Shown here in pieces: positions 1 through 7,871 of a stretch of DNA of 35,573 nucleotides; position 1 is the first letter of the stretch, and every line of letters starts with the position of its first letter. The stretch covers positions 1 through 35,573 of the forward strand of contig PBOZ01000043.1 in assembly GCA_002724555.1 (NCBI GenBank), written 5' to 3'. The notes below the pieces were generated by a model, which saw nothing but the letters and a program-made list of their open reading frames with translations, had not been told where the DNA came from and searched no databases. The DNA is from Rickettsiales bacterium. Lineage in GTDB: Bacteria > Pseudomonadota > Alphaproteobacteria > UBA8366. The position numbers were made by a program, and so were the translations under genes.

Positions 1-1056
1 CCATTCCGCCATCCACTCCGCACGAACCGCTGCGACGTCCGCCTCAATCTTAGACCTATCCCCCGCACCACCACCATCGCTCTTTTCCTTGATACAAGCG
101 ATCAAGGCTTCAATGGTCAGGCCCGTATCGCCAATCAGACCTATATCCGCAGCCTCATCCTTATTCAGTTCGTCGGGGTTATTTGTATTGTGAATGATCG
201 TCTTTCCCGAACTTACCTTTTGAGCATAAGGCGAGCGCGTCAGGCTACTGCCAAGCGCTAAAAGAACGTCGCTATTCCTGAGCCAGTGATGTGCAGGGCC
301 CGTGGTGGTACCACTGCCGGCGCCCAAAGCCAGAGGGTGGCGTTCATCAAAGGCTGATTTGCCCGGCATCGTGCAAAAAACCGGTGACGCTGTTAATTCG
401 GCAAGCTCGCGTAAGGCCACGGTTGCACCAGCGAACAACACTCCAGACCCGGCCCAAATAACCCTTTGTTTTGCGTTTAAAAATGCCGTCGCCGCGTCTT
501 CGATCGCGCTTGGTTCCGGCAACTGGCGGTAAATTTTCGGAGATTTATAATTCTGCATAGCCTCAGGTACGTTCTGAGCACACACATCGGCCGTGAGTTC
601 GACGACGACCGGGCCAGGTGTGCCGTTTCGCAATGCGTGAAAAGCGCGACGCATAACGTCACCCACCTGATTGGGCGTATAAATAGCCTCAACTTGTTTG
701 ACCCAGCCTTTATAATTTTGGGTCGCGGTAAAATTCGGCTTGACCGAAAGGCGGTCCAAGTTATTGCCACCCAGGAACACGAGGATTGGAACATTATCGG
801 CAAAAGCTTGGGCGATGCCACCCATGGCATTCTCCGCACCCGCTTGCGATTGAACGGCAACAACGCCGAACTTCTGCCTATCGCTGACACGGCTATAGCC
901 GTCAGCGGCCATCACGGCACCACGCTCATGGCGGAAGGCTATGGGCCGGATGCCCACCCGGGCAACGGCGGAGATAAGTGGATTGCTCGGGAAACAGGAT
1001 ATCCAATCCACGCCTTCTTGTTTCAATATCTGCGCAATGTAGTCAATGCCATTCAT
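1..1056 (-). CDS. Thiamine pyrophosphate-dependent enzyme, acetolactate synthase-like (C-terminus outside window)
   Basis: The minus frame is open from 1056 to the window edge, giving 352 residues of the N-terminal part of a TPP enzyme of the acetolactate synthase/benzoylformate decarboxylase superfamily. The PYR domain is recognisable: the likely cofactor-activating glutamate is Glu44 in FRHERGAVMAADGYSR, followed by SQAGAENAMGGIAQAFADN and a central domain (RVIWAGSGVLFAGA). The TPP/Mg-binding C-terminal domain (GDG motif) would lie beyond position 1, so the reaction cannot be specified. Two ATGs lie in tandem (1059 and 1056); a GGGAGG ribosome site at 1063-1068 suits 1056 better. It runs in the same direction as the three LLM genes upstream, 162 bp away. 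Decarboxylase, carboligase or oxalyl-CoA-type activity are all possible. Confidence 0.85.
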   Translation of the reverse strand, partial: MNGIDYIAQILKQEGVDWISCFPSNPLISAVARVGIRPIAFRHERGAVMAADGYSRVSDRQKFGVVAVQSQAGAENAMGGIAQAFADNVPILVFLGGNNLDRLSVKPNFTATQNYKGWVKQVEAIYTPNQVGDVMRRAFHALRNGTPGPVVVELTADVCAQNVPEAMQNYKSPKIYRQLPEPSAIEDAATAFLNAKQRVIWAGSGVLFAGATVALRELAELTASPVFCTMPGKSAFDERHPLALGAGSGTTTGPAHHWLRNSDVLLALGSSLTRSPYAQKVSSGKTIIHNTNNPDELNKDEAADIGLIGDTGLTIEALIACIKEKSDGGGAGDRSKIEADVAAVRAEWMAEW

Positions 1057-1197
1057 CATGGGCCTCCCAAGTCGAAATCTGCAGTCACGGAAATTTATTG
1101 GCCATTCCCAATCCTGCCGGGAACACCTTCACGATAATTAACGTGCGCGCTAGCGCGGGCAATAGAGTTTTCAAAATCTTGTATGGATCGAGAAACA

Positions 1198-1213
1198 GCC
1201 CTAGCTACAGGGC
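1198..1213 (-). terminator. Short GC hairpin after the LLM gene, possible weak terminator
   Basis: GCCCT and AGGGC arms (1198-1202 and 1209-1213) enclose a 6-nt loop, starting six bases past the stop codon of the minus-strand LLM gene. On the transcribed strand it is followed by TGTTTCTC, only a weak U tract, so termination is uncertain. A separate perfect 12-bp palindrome, CGCGCTAGCGCG, lies at 1146-1157 in the same 162-bp gap before the TPP enzyme gene. Confidence 0.3.
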
Positions 1214-1218
1214 GGCAC

Positions 1219-2091
1219 CTATAAATTCGCGTATCGCTCAATCGTTTCACGCCACTTCAGTAAGTCTTCAGGGCCTTCGATCCCACGATCTTTGACACCG
1301 GCTAATCCAACGACCGGCACCATCATGCGGGTGACTCCGGCTTGGGCGAGTGGCACCATTTCTGCCTCGTCCTCCGGCATATTTGTGACAATCTCAATGT
1401 TATTCGGGTCGCGGCCCGCTTCCTCTGCTGTCTCGCGGACCAGGTAACCCAACTCGTGCACGAACTCCCGAGCTGGGAAAAATCCGTCGCCGAGGCGTCC
1501 CGCACGCCTCGCTGCCGCCTTCGAATGTCCGCCAATGATGATCGGCACGGCACCATTTGCGGGACGAGGGCGGCAATGCACCCTCTCGAACGCAACGAAT
1601 TCGCCATGATAGGTCGGCAGATCGGATGTCCAAAGTTCACGCATCGCTTCGATATACTCGTCTGTGCGTTTACCACGTCGTTCGAACGGCACGCCCAGCG
1701 CCTCGAATTCCTCCGGCATCCAACCAACGCCCACTCCCAGTAACACACGTCCACCTGACATTTGATCCAAAGTCGCTATCTGCTTAGCAGTCGTGATCAG
1801 TTGGCGTTGTGGCAAGACAAGCACACCGGTACCAAGCTTTAAATTCTTTGTCGCCGCGGCGACATAGGTCATCCAAACGATAGCGTCCGGGCGTGAGTTG
1901 CTCGGCACGCCCGAACTCATCCGGCCGTCTTCGGAGTAAGGATAGTTCGGGGCGTAATTTTCCGGAACCACGACGTGGTCGATCGTCCACATTGATTCAA
2001 ACCCCGCCTCCTCAGCCGCTTGCGCCAGCTCCACGGCTTTCGATGCATCGACGTATTGATTTGTGTTGCAGTATCTGAGACCGAATTGCAT
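1219..2091 (-). CDS. LLM-class oxidoreductase, Rv2161c-like (predicted F420-dependent)
   Basis: A 290-residue TIM-barrel protein of the luciferase-like monooxygenase superfamily. Diagnostic patterns are the first strand MQFGLRYCNT, WTIDHVVVPENY (35-46), LGTGVLVLPQR (86-96), SGGRVLLGVGVGWMPEEFE (112-130) and PIIIGGHSKAAARRAGR (183-199). The GVGVGW..EEFEALG..FERRG.R.DE pattern is that of predicted F420-dependent oxidoreductases like Mycobacterium Rv2161c, which usually transfer hydride between F420 and an alcohol, aldehyde or activated alkene. Its start lies 4 bp past the stop of the closely similar upstream gene, so the two are probably co-transcribed and translationally coupled. Cofactor choice (F420 or FMN) is inferred from subfamily pattern and from the F420 operon nearby; the substrate is unknown. 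Confidence 0.88.
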   Translation of the reverse strand: MQFGLRYCNTNQYVDASKAVELAQAAEEAGFESMWTIDHVVVPENYAPNYPYSEDGRMSSGVPSNSRPDAIVWMTYVAAATKNLKLGTGVLVLPQRQLITTAKQIATLDQMSGGRVLLGVGVGWMPEEFEALGVPFERRGKRTDEYIEAMRELWTSDLPTYHGEFVAFERVHCRPRPANGAVPIIIGGHSKAAARRAGRLGDGFFPAREFVHELGYLVRETAEEAGRDPNNIEIVTNMPEDEAEMVPLAQAGVTRMMVPVVGLAGVKDRGIEGPEDLLKWRETIERYANL

Positions 2092-2095
2092 AGAT

Positions 2096-2968
2096 TTATG
2101 CGTCTCGGTATTGGTCGATAATATCGGTCCAACGGGCTAGGTCGTCTGGTCCGCTGGCCGCCGAGCCCTTAAGCCCGATCATCGGCACGATGGGCAGCAA
2201 GACGCGATCCACACCTGCTTTGACCAGTTCAGGCAAGTCTTCAACCCGCTCCGGCATGCTAACGGTAAACTCAATCGCGTTCGGATCGCGGTCGTGTTCT
2301 TCCGCTGTCCTTTTCGCCAGATCGAACAAATCGGTCGGGACGCCGCGCGCCGGGAAAAACCCGTCACCAAGACGCCCGGCACGTCGCGCCGCCGCTTTGG
2401 AGTGGCCACCAACGATAATCGGCACCGAACCGTTGACCGGCTTCGGTTGCATGTGCGCCCCTTTGAAACTAAAGAACTCACCCTCATAGGTCGGGAGGTC
2501 CGACGACCAGAGTTCGCGCATCACACCTATATATTCATCGGTCGCGCGGCCGCGCGCCTCAAACGGTGCTTTGATGGCGGCGAACTCCTCTTCCATCCAG
2601 CCCACACCAATGCCAAGCAGCACACGGCCGCCGCTCATGAAATCTAAGGTCGCGACCTGTTTTGCCGCCACAATCGGATTTCGCTGCGGGACGATCAGGA
2701 TACCGGTGCCAAAATTGATCTTTTCCGTCCGGGCAGCGACATAACTCATCCAAATGAGCGGGTCGGGCAACGGGATATCGTTCTTGCCGCCGGCCATCTT
2801 GCCATCGTCGGTATAGGGATAAGCGGACTGGTAACCTTCTGGGACAACAACGTGATCAACTGTCCAGGCAGATTCAAAACCGGCAGCTTCCGCCGCCTGC
2901 ACCAACTCGACCGCGTTCTCCGGCTTCGTGTAACGCGCCGTGTTACAGTATCGGACCCCAAACTTCAT
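2096..2968 (-). CDS. LLM-class oxidoreductase, tandem paralogue of the next gene
   Basis: A 290-residue LLM-family protein starting MKFGVRYCNT. By hand alignment 39 of its first 61 residues match the neighbouring protein at 1219-2091, so the pair looks like a tandem duplication. The same landmarks occur: WTVDHVVVPEGY, FGTGILIVPQR, SGGRVLLGIGVGWMEEEF and PIIVGGHSKAAARRAGR. I chose the ATG at 2968, which overlaps the upstream LLM stop as ATGA and follows a GAGG ribosome site; the longer reading from 2983 adds only five residues (MCEAE). Predicted F420-dependent by subfamily resemblance to Rv2161c-type enzymes. Differences between the copies are concentrated in the active-site loop region around residues 45-70, which would fit divergence in substrate. 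Confidence 0.88.
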   Translation of the reverse strand: MKFGVRYCNTARYTKPENAVELVQAAEAAGFESAWTVDHVVVPEGYQSAYPYTDDGKMAGGKNDIPLPDPLIWMSYVAARTEKINFGTGILIVPQRNPIVAAKQVATLDFMSGGRVLLGIGVGWMEEEFAAIKAPFEARGRATDEYIGVMRELWSSDLPTYEGEFFSFKGAHMQPKPVNGSVPIIVGGHSKAAARRAGRLGDGFFPARGVPTDLFDLAKRTAEEHDRDPNAIEFTVSMPERVEDLPELVKAGVDRVLLPIVPMIGLKGSAASGPDDLARWTDIIDQYRDA

Positions 2969-3885
2969 TTCAGCCTCGCACAAAGTTCAAATAGTTCTTC
3001 AATTGCTTTGAATTGATTACCTTGGGCTGAAGACGGCACCAGGATCGGCGTCTTGATACCAGCGTCATACCAAGCCTCGAGCCCTTCCAGAACTTTGGAC
3101 GGCGGCCCAAAAAGTGTGTTGTCGGAGAGCCAACGTTCACTCAAGCACTTGCCGATTTCTTCCGGGTCATTGCCGTTTGCAATCGCTTTCTCGACACTAG
3201 CCATCTCTTCTTCGTAGCCCGCTTCCTTCCAATAATTCCGATAGTTCGACAACTGCGCATAATGGGTCAGCGTCTTACGGTTAACCGCCGCCGCCGTCGC
3301 CTCGTTCTCATAGATGCAGGTCGGGATCATGTCGCCGATAAAGAAGTTTGTGTCGTTCCGCTTTTCCACCGGTACTTCTGCCAACGAAATGGCCATGTGA
3401 GAGCGGGCGCCGTTTGCGAACACCATGCCCTCGGCAATCTCAGCTGCCAGTCCAATCATTTTCTTGCGGAGCGTCGCCAGCACGATCGGCGGCAACTCGC
3501 CGATCATCTTGGCGCTACGAACTGTCGAAACGAAATCGCGAATATCAGACAGGGGCTTGCCGACTGTCACACCGTAGCGCGAGTGCGAAGGCGCATGCGC
3601 TACGCCAATGCCAAACTTGAACCGGCCATTCGAAAGCTCGTGAATAAAGGCCGCATGCTGCGCCAAGTCAAGTGGCGCCCGGAAGTAGATTGGGCAAATC
3701 GACGTGCCAAACTCGATCTTATCCGTCGCCATCGCCAACGCGGTCGCAAGCGCCATGTTGTCGCCGAGTGAAGGCATGTAGATACCCGAAAAGCCGCGCT
3801 CCTCTGCCTCCTTTGCAAATTCAATAATCCGATGGCGGCGGCTTGGAACTGCGGCCAATGATATAGCGGGCATCTCGATGGGCAT
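2965..3885 (-). CDS. LLM-class oxidoreductase (divergent)
   Basis: A 306-residue LLM-superfamily protein, first gene of a three-LLM run read on the minus strand. It shows AKEAEERGFSGIYMPS, a short second segment ATDKIEFGTSICPIYFRAPLDLAQ, ELSNGRFKFGIGVAHAPSHSRYG (the GxG strand and the following loop) and a C-terminal FGPPSKVLEGLEAWYDAGI, a segment common in LLM oxidoreductases. It lacks the long insertion between strands 2 and 3 seen in its two downstream neighbours and the final PIIxGG strand is replaced by PIVLATLRKKM. It overlaps the next gene by four bases (ATGA). The family fits either F420 or FMN; no closer assignment is made. Confidence 0.8.
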   Translation of the reverse strand: MPIEMPAISLAAVPSRRHRIIEFAKEAEERGFSGIYMPSLGDNMALATALAMATDKIEFGTSICPIYFRAPLDLAQHAAFIHELSNGRFKFGIGVAHAPSHSRYGVTVGKPLSDIRDFVSTVRSAKMIGELPPIVLATLRKKMIGLAAEIAEGMVFANGARSHMAISLAEVPVEKRNDTNFFIGDMIPTCIYENEATAAAVNRKTLTHYAQLSNYRNYWKEAGYEEEMASVEKAIANGNDPEEIGKCLSERWLSDNTLFGPPSKVLEGLEAWYDAGIKTPILVPSSAQGNQFKAIEELFELCARLK

Positions 3886-3910
3886 CTACTTTCCTCTCAC
3901 ACAAAACCAT

Positions 3911-3977
3911 CCTTCCCGCGCAGGCGGGAAACCAATTCGGCGCCCGGTGTTTCTCGATTCCCGCCTGCGCGGGAAGG
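3911..3977. repeat. Perfect 20-bp inverted repeat, REP/MITE-like intergenic element
   Basis: The 20-bp arms at 3911-3930 and 3958-3977 are exact reverse complements, separated by 27 bp. Each arm is itself imperfectly palindromic around TTCCCGC...GCGGGAA. The element lies between two divergently transcribed LLM genes. Such GC-rich palindromic units are commonly dispersed in proteobacterial genomes; only one copy of this form is visible here. It could form a strong hairpin in the leader of the downstream + strand LLM gene. Confidence 0.75.
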
Positions 3978-4060
3978 ACGGAAGGTTGTCTGTATTCATT
4001 AGACGCCAATTTAAGTATGAACTTAGACGTTCAAACGCCTCGGGACAGGGAGCATTCACG

Positions 4061-4909
4061 GTGCATATCGGATTTTTTAGCTACAACACGGAATACGGCA
4101 TTCGGGCGGACGACCTAGCGCAAGAGCTTGAGGACCGCGGTTTTGAGTCGCTCTGGGTGGGCGAGCATACGCATATTCCAGCGAGCCGAGAAACCTCCTT
4201 CCCTGGCGGCGGCGATCTGCCGAAGCCCTACTATCACATGAGCGACCCTTTTGTGACCCTTGGGATGGCCGCCGCGGTCACCAAGAAACTCCTACTCGGC
4301 ACAGGTATCAGCCTCGTGGTCGAACATCACCCGATATCGTTAGCAAAACAGGTGGCAACACTCGACCACTATTCGGGCGGCCGGTTTCTCTTTGGCATTG
4401 GTGGCGGTTGGAATAAGGAAGAGATGGAAAACCACGGCTTTCCCTTCGATCGACGCTGGAAGCTGTTACGCGAACGCGTCGAAGCGATGAAAGAGATCTG
4501 GACCGAGGACGAAGCTAGTTACGATGGGGAGTTCGTGAATTTTGAGCGTATTGTCTCTAACCCCAAACCATCACAACACCCACACCCGCCGGTTTTCATG
4601 GGGGGCGCCACCGACATGTCACTCAAACGAGTCGCACGTTATTGCGAAGGATGGATGCCAATCGACGTCTTGCTCCGCGACCCCAGCGCCATGGTTGCGA
4701 AAATGCGCCAGGTCGTCAGCGAAGAAGGTCGAGACCCGGACGAAATTGAACTTTCCGCCTTCTGCCAACGCTCCCGCGACGGCGACGCACTCAAAAAATT
4801 CCGCGCGGCAGGCTTCACCCGCGCCATTGTCGGCTTACCCAATCGCGACCGCGACGAGGTTCTAAAATTTATCGATGGTTATGTAGGATTGGGCGAAGAG
4901 ATCGGGTAG
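4061..4909 (+). CDS. LLM-class oxidoreductase, Rv2161c-like (predicted F420-dependent)
   Basis: A 282-residue LLM-family protein. The start is taken as GTG at 4061, ten bases after an AGGGAG ribosome site, because the protein then begins on the first barrel strand (HIGFFSYNTEYG). The open frame runs back to 3878, but that stretch reads through the palindromic repeat at 3911-3977 and is unlikely to be translated. Motifs: RGFESLWVGEHTHIP, LLGTGISLVVEHHPISLAKQ, SGGRFLFGIGGGWNKEEMENHG, RWKLLRERVEAMKEIWT and PPVFMGGATDMSLKR. GGGWN.EE..NHG is characteristic of predicted F420-dependent LLMs of this group. It is divergent from the three LLMs to its left. The substrate is unknown. Confidence 0.87.
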   Translation: MHIGFFSYNTEYGIRADDLAQELEDRGFESLWVGEHTHIPASRETSFPGGGDLPKPYYHMSDPFVTLGMAAAVTKKLLLGTGISLVVEHHPISLAKQVATLDHYSGGRFLFGIGGGWNKEEMENHGFPFDRRWKLLRERVEAMKEIWTEDEASYDGEFVNFERIVSNPKPSQHPHPPVFMGGATDMSLKRVARYCEGWMPIDVLLRDPSAMVAKMRQVVSEEGRDPDEIELSAFCQRSRDGDALKKFRAAGFTRAIVGLPNRDRDEVLKFIDGYVGLGEEIG

Positions 4910-4934
4910 ATACCTGCACCGTCACACCGCTTTC

Positions 4935-4985
4935 TCACGGGCCCCGCCCTCGCCCGACTGGGGGAGAGGGAGCGAAGCGAGGAAA
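4935..4985. repeat. GC-rich decayed palindromic repeat between convergent genes
   Basis: The short gap between two convergent genes holds CCCTC (4947-4951) and GAGGG (4966-4970) arms around a GC-rich centre, followed by a purine run. It resembles the CCCTCTCCC/GGGAGAGGG palindromes widespread in proteobacterial intergenic DNA, and is similar in type to the element at 7797-7845. It may help terminate transcription from either side. Confidence 0.35.
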
Positions 4986-4986
4986 A

Positions 4987-5481
4987 CTACTTCCGCGTTA
5001 TCTTAATCTGGCGGCCTAAGTTCTTCGGCAACGGCAAGTCTTTCTGAGCTTCAAAGATAGCTCGGATACGTTCATAAATTTCCCGCGGAAAGGGCGACAC
5101 CTTCCGAACCGACATATCGATGTGGAGCGTAATCGCTTCCGCCTCGGCGGCGAGATAGCCTTTATCAGCGTGATACATTTCTTGCCAATAATGAAAGCGT
5201 TTCTCGTCACAATCGATGATGCGGTATGTAAACCGCAAGAGATCGCCTTCCATCACCTCTTGCACATAACGAATATGATAGTCGCCGACGAAGGTCCCAA
5301 TATTGTTCGCCTTCCGATATTCGTTGGTAAAGCCAATGGATCTTGCGACCGCACCCGCGGCCTCATCGAATGCCGTTAAATAGAACGCCACGTTCATGTG
5401 ACCATTATGATCGATCCACTCGGGACGAACGCGTTCAGTATGAATTTCTAAAGGGTCAGCAACTTCGAGAGTATCAGGCAT
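4987..5481 (-). CDS. Hotdog-fold acyl-CoA thioesterase (4HBT-like)
   Basis: A 164-residue protein of the 4-hydroxybenzoyl-CoA thioesterase-like hotdog family. The signature is WIDHNGHMNVAFYLTAFDEA (residues about 22-41), where the aspartate and the G-H-x-N turn match the catalytic segment of the family; RYVQEVMEGDLLRFTYRI and HYWQEMYH follow on the central strands. Such proteins hydrolyse acyl-CoA thioesters in the cytoplasm. The length is slightly above the usual 130-150 residues, from a charged C-terminal tail. It is divergent from the CoA-transferase gene at 5597, 115 bp away, which suggests shared regulation and a role in releasing CoA in the same pathway. No strong ribosome site precedes the ATG. 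Acyl specificity is unknown. Confidence 0.85.
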   Translation of the reverse strand: MPDTLEVADPLEIHTERVRPEWIDHNGHMNVAFYLTAFDEAAGAVARSIGFTNEYRKANNIGTFVGDYHIRYVQEVMEGDLLRFTYRIIDCDEKRFHYWQEMYHADKGYLAAEAEAITLHIDMSVRKVSPFPREIYERIRAIFEAQKDLPLPKNLGRQIKITRK

Positions 5482-5596
5482 TTTTTGACTCTATATCTGG
5501 ATTAGATTGGCGGTGAATTTACTCAGGAATTCGAAAATGAAAAGCCGTCGCCGACCGAAATTTCCGGGCCATGTTGTTTTCTGGAGGCAATAGACC

Positions 5597-6802
5597 ATGG
5601 GATACAGCGCACCTTTCGCAGGATTAACCGTATTGGATTTGAGCCAAGGGATCGCGGGGCCCTATTGCGGGATGCTCCTCGCGCAGCAGGGGGCTAACGT
5701 CATAAAAGTCGAACCGGTCAACGGCGGCGATTGGGCACGAGCCCTCGGCATCTCCTATGAAGGGCAAACAGCCTACTCGATCACCGGCAATATCGGCAAA
5801 CGCAGCCTCGCCCTCGACCTCAAGAGCAATGACGGTATTGAAATTTTGTGGCGGTTGGCGAAACAAACAGATGTCTTCATGGAAGGGTACCGACCCGGCG
5901 TGATCTCGCGGCTCGGCTTTGGTTACAAAAGTCTTTCGCAACGAAATCCGGGGGTTATCTATCTTTCGGTCTCCGGTTTCGGGCAAATGGGACCGCTGGC
6001 AGAGCGTCCGGCACTCGACCCGGCCCTCCAAGCGCTTACCGGCATGATGAATTCGAACAGAGGCGAGGATGGCGTCCCACACCGCGTCATGTTCATCCCC
6101 GTCGACATGGCAACCGGCCTATATTCGTTTCAAGCTCTCTCCTCTGCACTTTACGCCCGACGCGACGAAGAGAAGGGATGTTATATCGACAACTCGCTTA
6201 TGCGGTCAGGCTTGGCATTGCAAAGCGTCCGGTTAATCGCCAACACACTCGAGGGTGGTGAGATGACACCGGGCGCTTCACCACATGGGGTTTTCTCAAC
6301 ACAGGACGGCTGGATTACCCTGGTCGTTCTCCGCAATTCGGAGTTTGCACCGTTTTGCAAAGCAATAGAGCGCCCCGAATTCGCGGATGACGAAAGATTT
6401 TCGAACGCAGTCAAACGCCACCAACATGCTGCAATATTAACCCCCGCAATAAACGAAGCAATGTCCACGCAACCCTCCCTCTATTGGTCCGACCGTCTGA
6501 AAGAAGTCGGTATCGTGCATGAAATTCTGTATGAGTATCAGGAATTCCTTGAGCATCCTCAGGCTAAGGCAGATAACGCCGTTAGCTGGCTGAACCAGCC
6601 GGGCCTATCGGGGCCGGCACCGGTCCCCAACCTCGCAGGTATCATACCGCCTGTGAATGGATCGGCGCGTGGTACCGCGCCCCTCCTCGGACAGCATTCA
6701 CGGGAAATCCTCGAAGAACTCGATTTCGCTGCAGAGCACATCGAGAGCCTCGCCCAGGACGGAGTGATTGCCGGACCGGATTTACCGACGGTAAACGCTT
6801 GA
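5597..6802 (+). CDS. Class III (CaiB/BaiF) CoA-transferase
   Basis: A 401-residue family III CoA-transferase. It opens with GLTVLDLSQGIAGPYCGMLLAQQGANVIKVEP (family N-terminus, about 9-40), continues with KRSLALDLKSNDG, ENF-like VFMEGYRPGVISRLGFGY and SVSGFGQMGP, and has the expected catalytic aspartate at Asp170 in PVDMATG. The family moves CoA between carboxylic acids (for example succinyl-CoA or formyl-CoA donors) through an aspartyl-CoA thioester. It is preceded by a CTGGAGG ribosome site and followed at close spacing by two MaoC-type proteins and an LLM, so it probably activates the substrate for that set. The substrate acid cannot be told from sequence. Confidence 0.9.
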   Translation: MGYSAPFAGLTVLDLSQGIAGPYCGMLLAQQGANVIKVEPVNGGDWARALGISYEGQTAYSITGNIGKRSLALDLKSNDGIEILWRLAKQTDVFMEGYRPGVISRLGFGYKSLSQRNPGVIYLSVSGFGQMGPLAERPALDPALQALTGMMNSNRGEDGVPHRVMFIPVDMATGLYSFQALSSALYARRDEEKGCYIDNSLMRSGLALQSVRLIANTLEGGEMTPGASPHGVFSTQDGWITLVVLRNSEFAPFCKAIERPEFADDERFSNAVKRHQHAAILTPAINEAMSTQPSLYWSDRLKEVGIVHEILYEYQEFLEHPQAKADNAVSWLNQPGLSGPAPVPNLAGIIPPVNGSARGTAPLLGQHSREILEELDFAAEHIESLAQDGVIAGPDLPTVNA

Positions 6803-6866
6803 CCGAAGCCCGCGGAACCACATCCTTTCTACCTGCCCTAGGAGCACAAGACGAAGGAGAAAACCC

Positions 6867-7352
6867 GTGGCCGACGAAGTAAAAATGCCAGTTGAGGGAT
6901 CGCACATCATGATGTTTGCGCGCTCGTTACTGGACGAGAACCCCATCTACAGCGACGCGGATTATGCAGCAGGAACCGAAACGGGAAGTGTTATCGCCCC
7001 GCCGACTTTCGGTCGATCCGTTGCCCAATTCGATCCAAACTACCACCTCCGTTTGAAATCCGGTGAGAAATGGTTCGGCTCAGGCAAGAACCCGACAGGC
7101 CTCGATGGCCCCGCGCCTTCAACCGGCGGCCTGCATGCGGAACAGCATTACGAATATCACCGTCATTTGAAGCCCGGGGACCAACTGACGATGACGTCGG
7201 CGCCCGGTAAGACATGGGAGAAACAAAGCAAACGTGCCGGTCTCCTAAAATTTACAGAGACCGTTTTCGAGTTCCGCGATCAAGACGGCGAACTGGTCCT
7301 CACCATGCGCTCGGTCGGTGTGAAGACCGAAAAGCCGGTCGAACAGAGCTAA
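6867..7352 (+). CDS. MaoC/FAS1-like dehydratase domain protein
   Basis: A 161-residue single-hotdog protein resembling the N-terminal, FAS1-like MaoC dehydratase half of two-domain enoyl-CoA hydratases. Visible landmarks are APPTFGRSVAQFDP, GGLHAEQHYEYHRHLKPGDQL (residues about 90-110, where HAEQ.YEYHR..KPGD is common in this branch), and a final strand RAGLLKFTETVFEFRDQDGELV. A GTG start at 6867 follows AAGGAGA. It lies nine bases upstream of a second MaoC protein carrying the canonical hydratase motif, so the two are probably a heterodimer hydrating or dehydrating an enoyl-CoA/3-hydroxyacyl-CoA, as in split actinobacterial hydratases. This subunit alone may not be catalytic. Confidence 0.82.
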   Translation: MADEVKMPVEGSHIMMFARSLLDENPIYSDADYAAGTETGSVIAPPTFGRSVAQFDPNYHLRLKSGEKWFGSGKNPTGLDGPAPSTGGLHAEQHYEYHRHLKPGDQLTMTSAPGKTWEKQSKRAGLLKFTETVFEFRDQDGELVLTMRSVGVKTEKPVEQS

Positions 7353-7361
7353 GGGAGAGAA

Positions 7362-7787
7362 ATGATGGCACTTAACGCAAAAGATTTGAACCCCGGCGAC
7401 GAGCATAGCGAAATCGTTGTCGAGGATTTGAGCCGTACCCAATTAGTCATGTATTCAGGTGCATCGGGCGACTACAACCCGCTGCACACCGACGAAGTCT
7501 ACACGACGGAAGTAGCGGGTTATCCCAGTGTGTTCGCCCATGGCATGCTAACGATGGGCCTGACCGGCAAAATGCTGACAAACTATGTTGGCGACGGTCG
7601 GCTGACCAAATTCGGTGTCCGCTTCACCAATCAAGTTTGGCCAGGTGACACCTTGACTGCGACTGCGGTGGTCACTGAGATCCGCCAAGAAGGTGACGAA
7701 AGACTTGTCGACCTGGACGTCAAAACGACGAACCAAGACGGCACGGCCGTTGTCAGCGGCTACGCAACCGCTAAAGTCGACGGTTAG
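7362..7787 (+). CDS. MaoC-type (R)-specific enoyl-CoA hydratase subunit
   Basis: A 141-residue MaoC-like hydratase. The hydratase-2 active-site pattern is clear in SGASGDYNPLHTDEVYTTEVAGYPSVFAHGML: the Asp and His of D-x4-H (GDYNPLH) and the following HGM loop at about residues 36-64. A C-terminal overhang GVRFTNQVWPGDTLTATAVV is typical. The start could be either of two adjacent ATGs (7362, 7365), behind GGGAGAG. It forms an operon with the CoA-transferase at 5597 and the FAS1-like MaoC protein just upstream, and is probably the catalytic half of a heterodimeric hydratase acting on CoA thioesters. Substrate chain or ring is not determinable. Confidence 0.88.
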   Translation: MMALNAKDLNPGDEHSEIVVEDLSRTQLVMYSGASGDYNPLHTDEVYTTEVAGYPSVFAHGMLTMGLTGKMLTNYVGDGRLTKFGVRFTNQVWPGDTLTATAVVTEIRQEGDERLVDLDVKTTNQDGTAVVSGYATAKVDG

Positions 7788-7796
7788 TTAATTTAA

Positions 7797-7845
7797 CCCC
7801 TCACTCCATCTCTCTCCCATTATGGGAGCGGGTTGGGGTGTGGGG
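7797..7845 (+). terminator. Imperfect inverted repeat with following T run, possible terminator or repeat element
   Basis: Arms 7797-7819 and 7823-7845 pair at 18 of 23 positions with a three-base loop, and the innermost CTCCCA/TGGGAG stem (7814-7819, 7823-7828) is perfect. The right arm runs into ATTTTTATTG. It sits between the MaoC gene stop (7787) and the next LLM start (7872), so it may partly terminate the upstream operon; it also looks like a member of the dispersed CCCTCTCCC palindrome class. Confidence 0.45.
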
Positions 7846-7871
7846 ATTTTTATTGAAGAGGGATTCGCCCC

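Noticed and set aside
637-1137. Long + strand ORFs opposite the TPP enzyme (302-532, 637-1137, 978-1295)
   Set aside because: They are antisense shadows of the minus-strand TPP frame and downstream gap; their proteins show no domain pattern and lack ribosome sites.
3878-4060. N-terminal extension of the LLM at 4061 from ATG 3878
   Set aside because: It would translate through the palindromic repeat at 3911-3977 and gives an unconserved Arg/Pro-rich tail; GTG 4061 has a ribosome site and starts at the first barrel strand.
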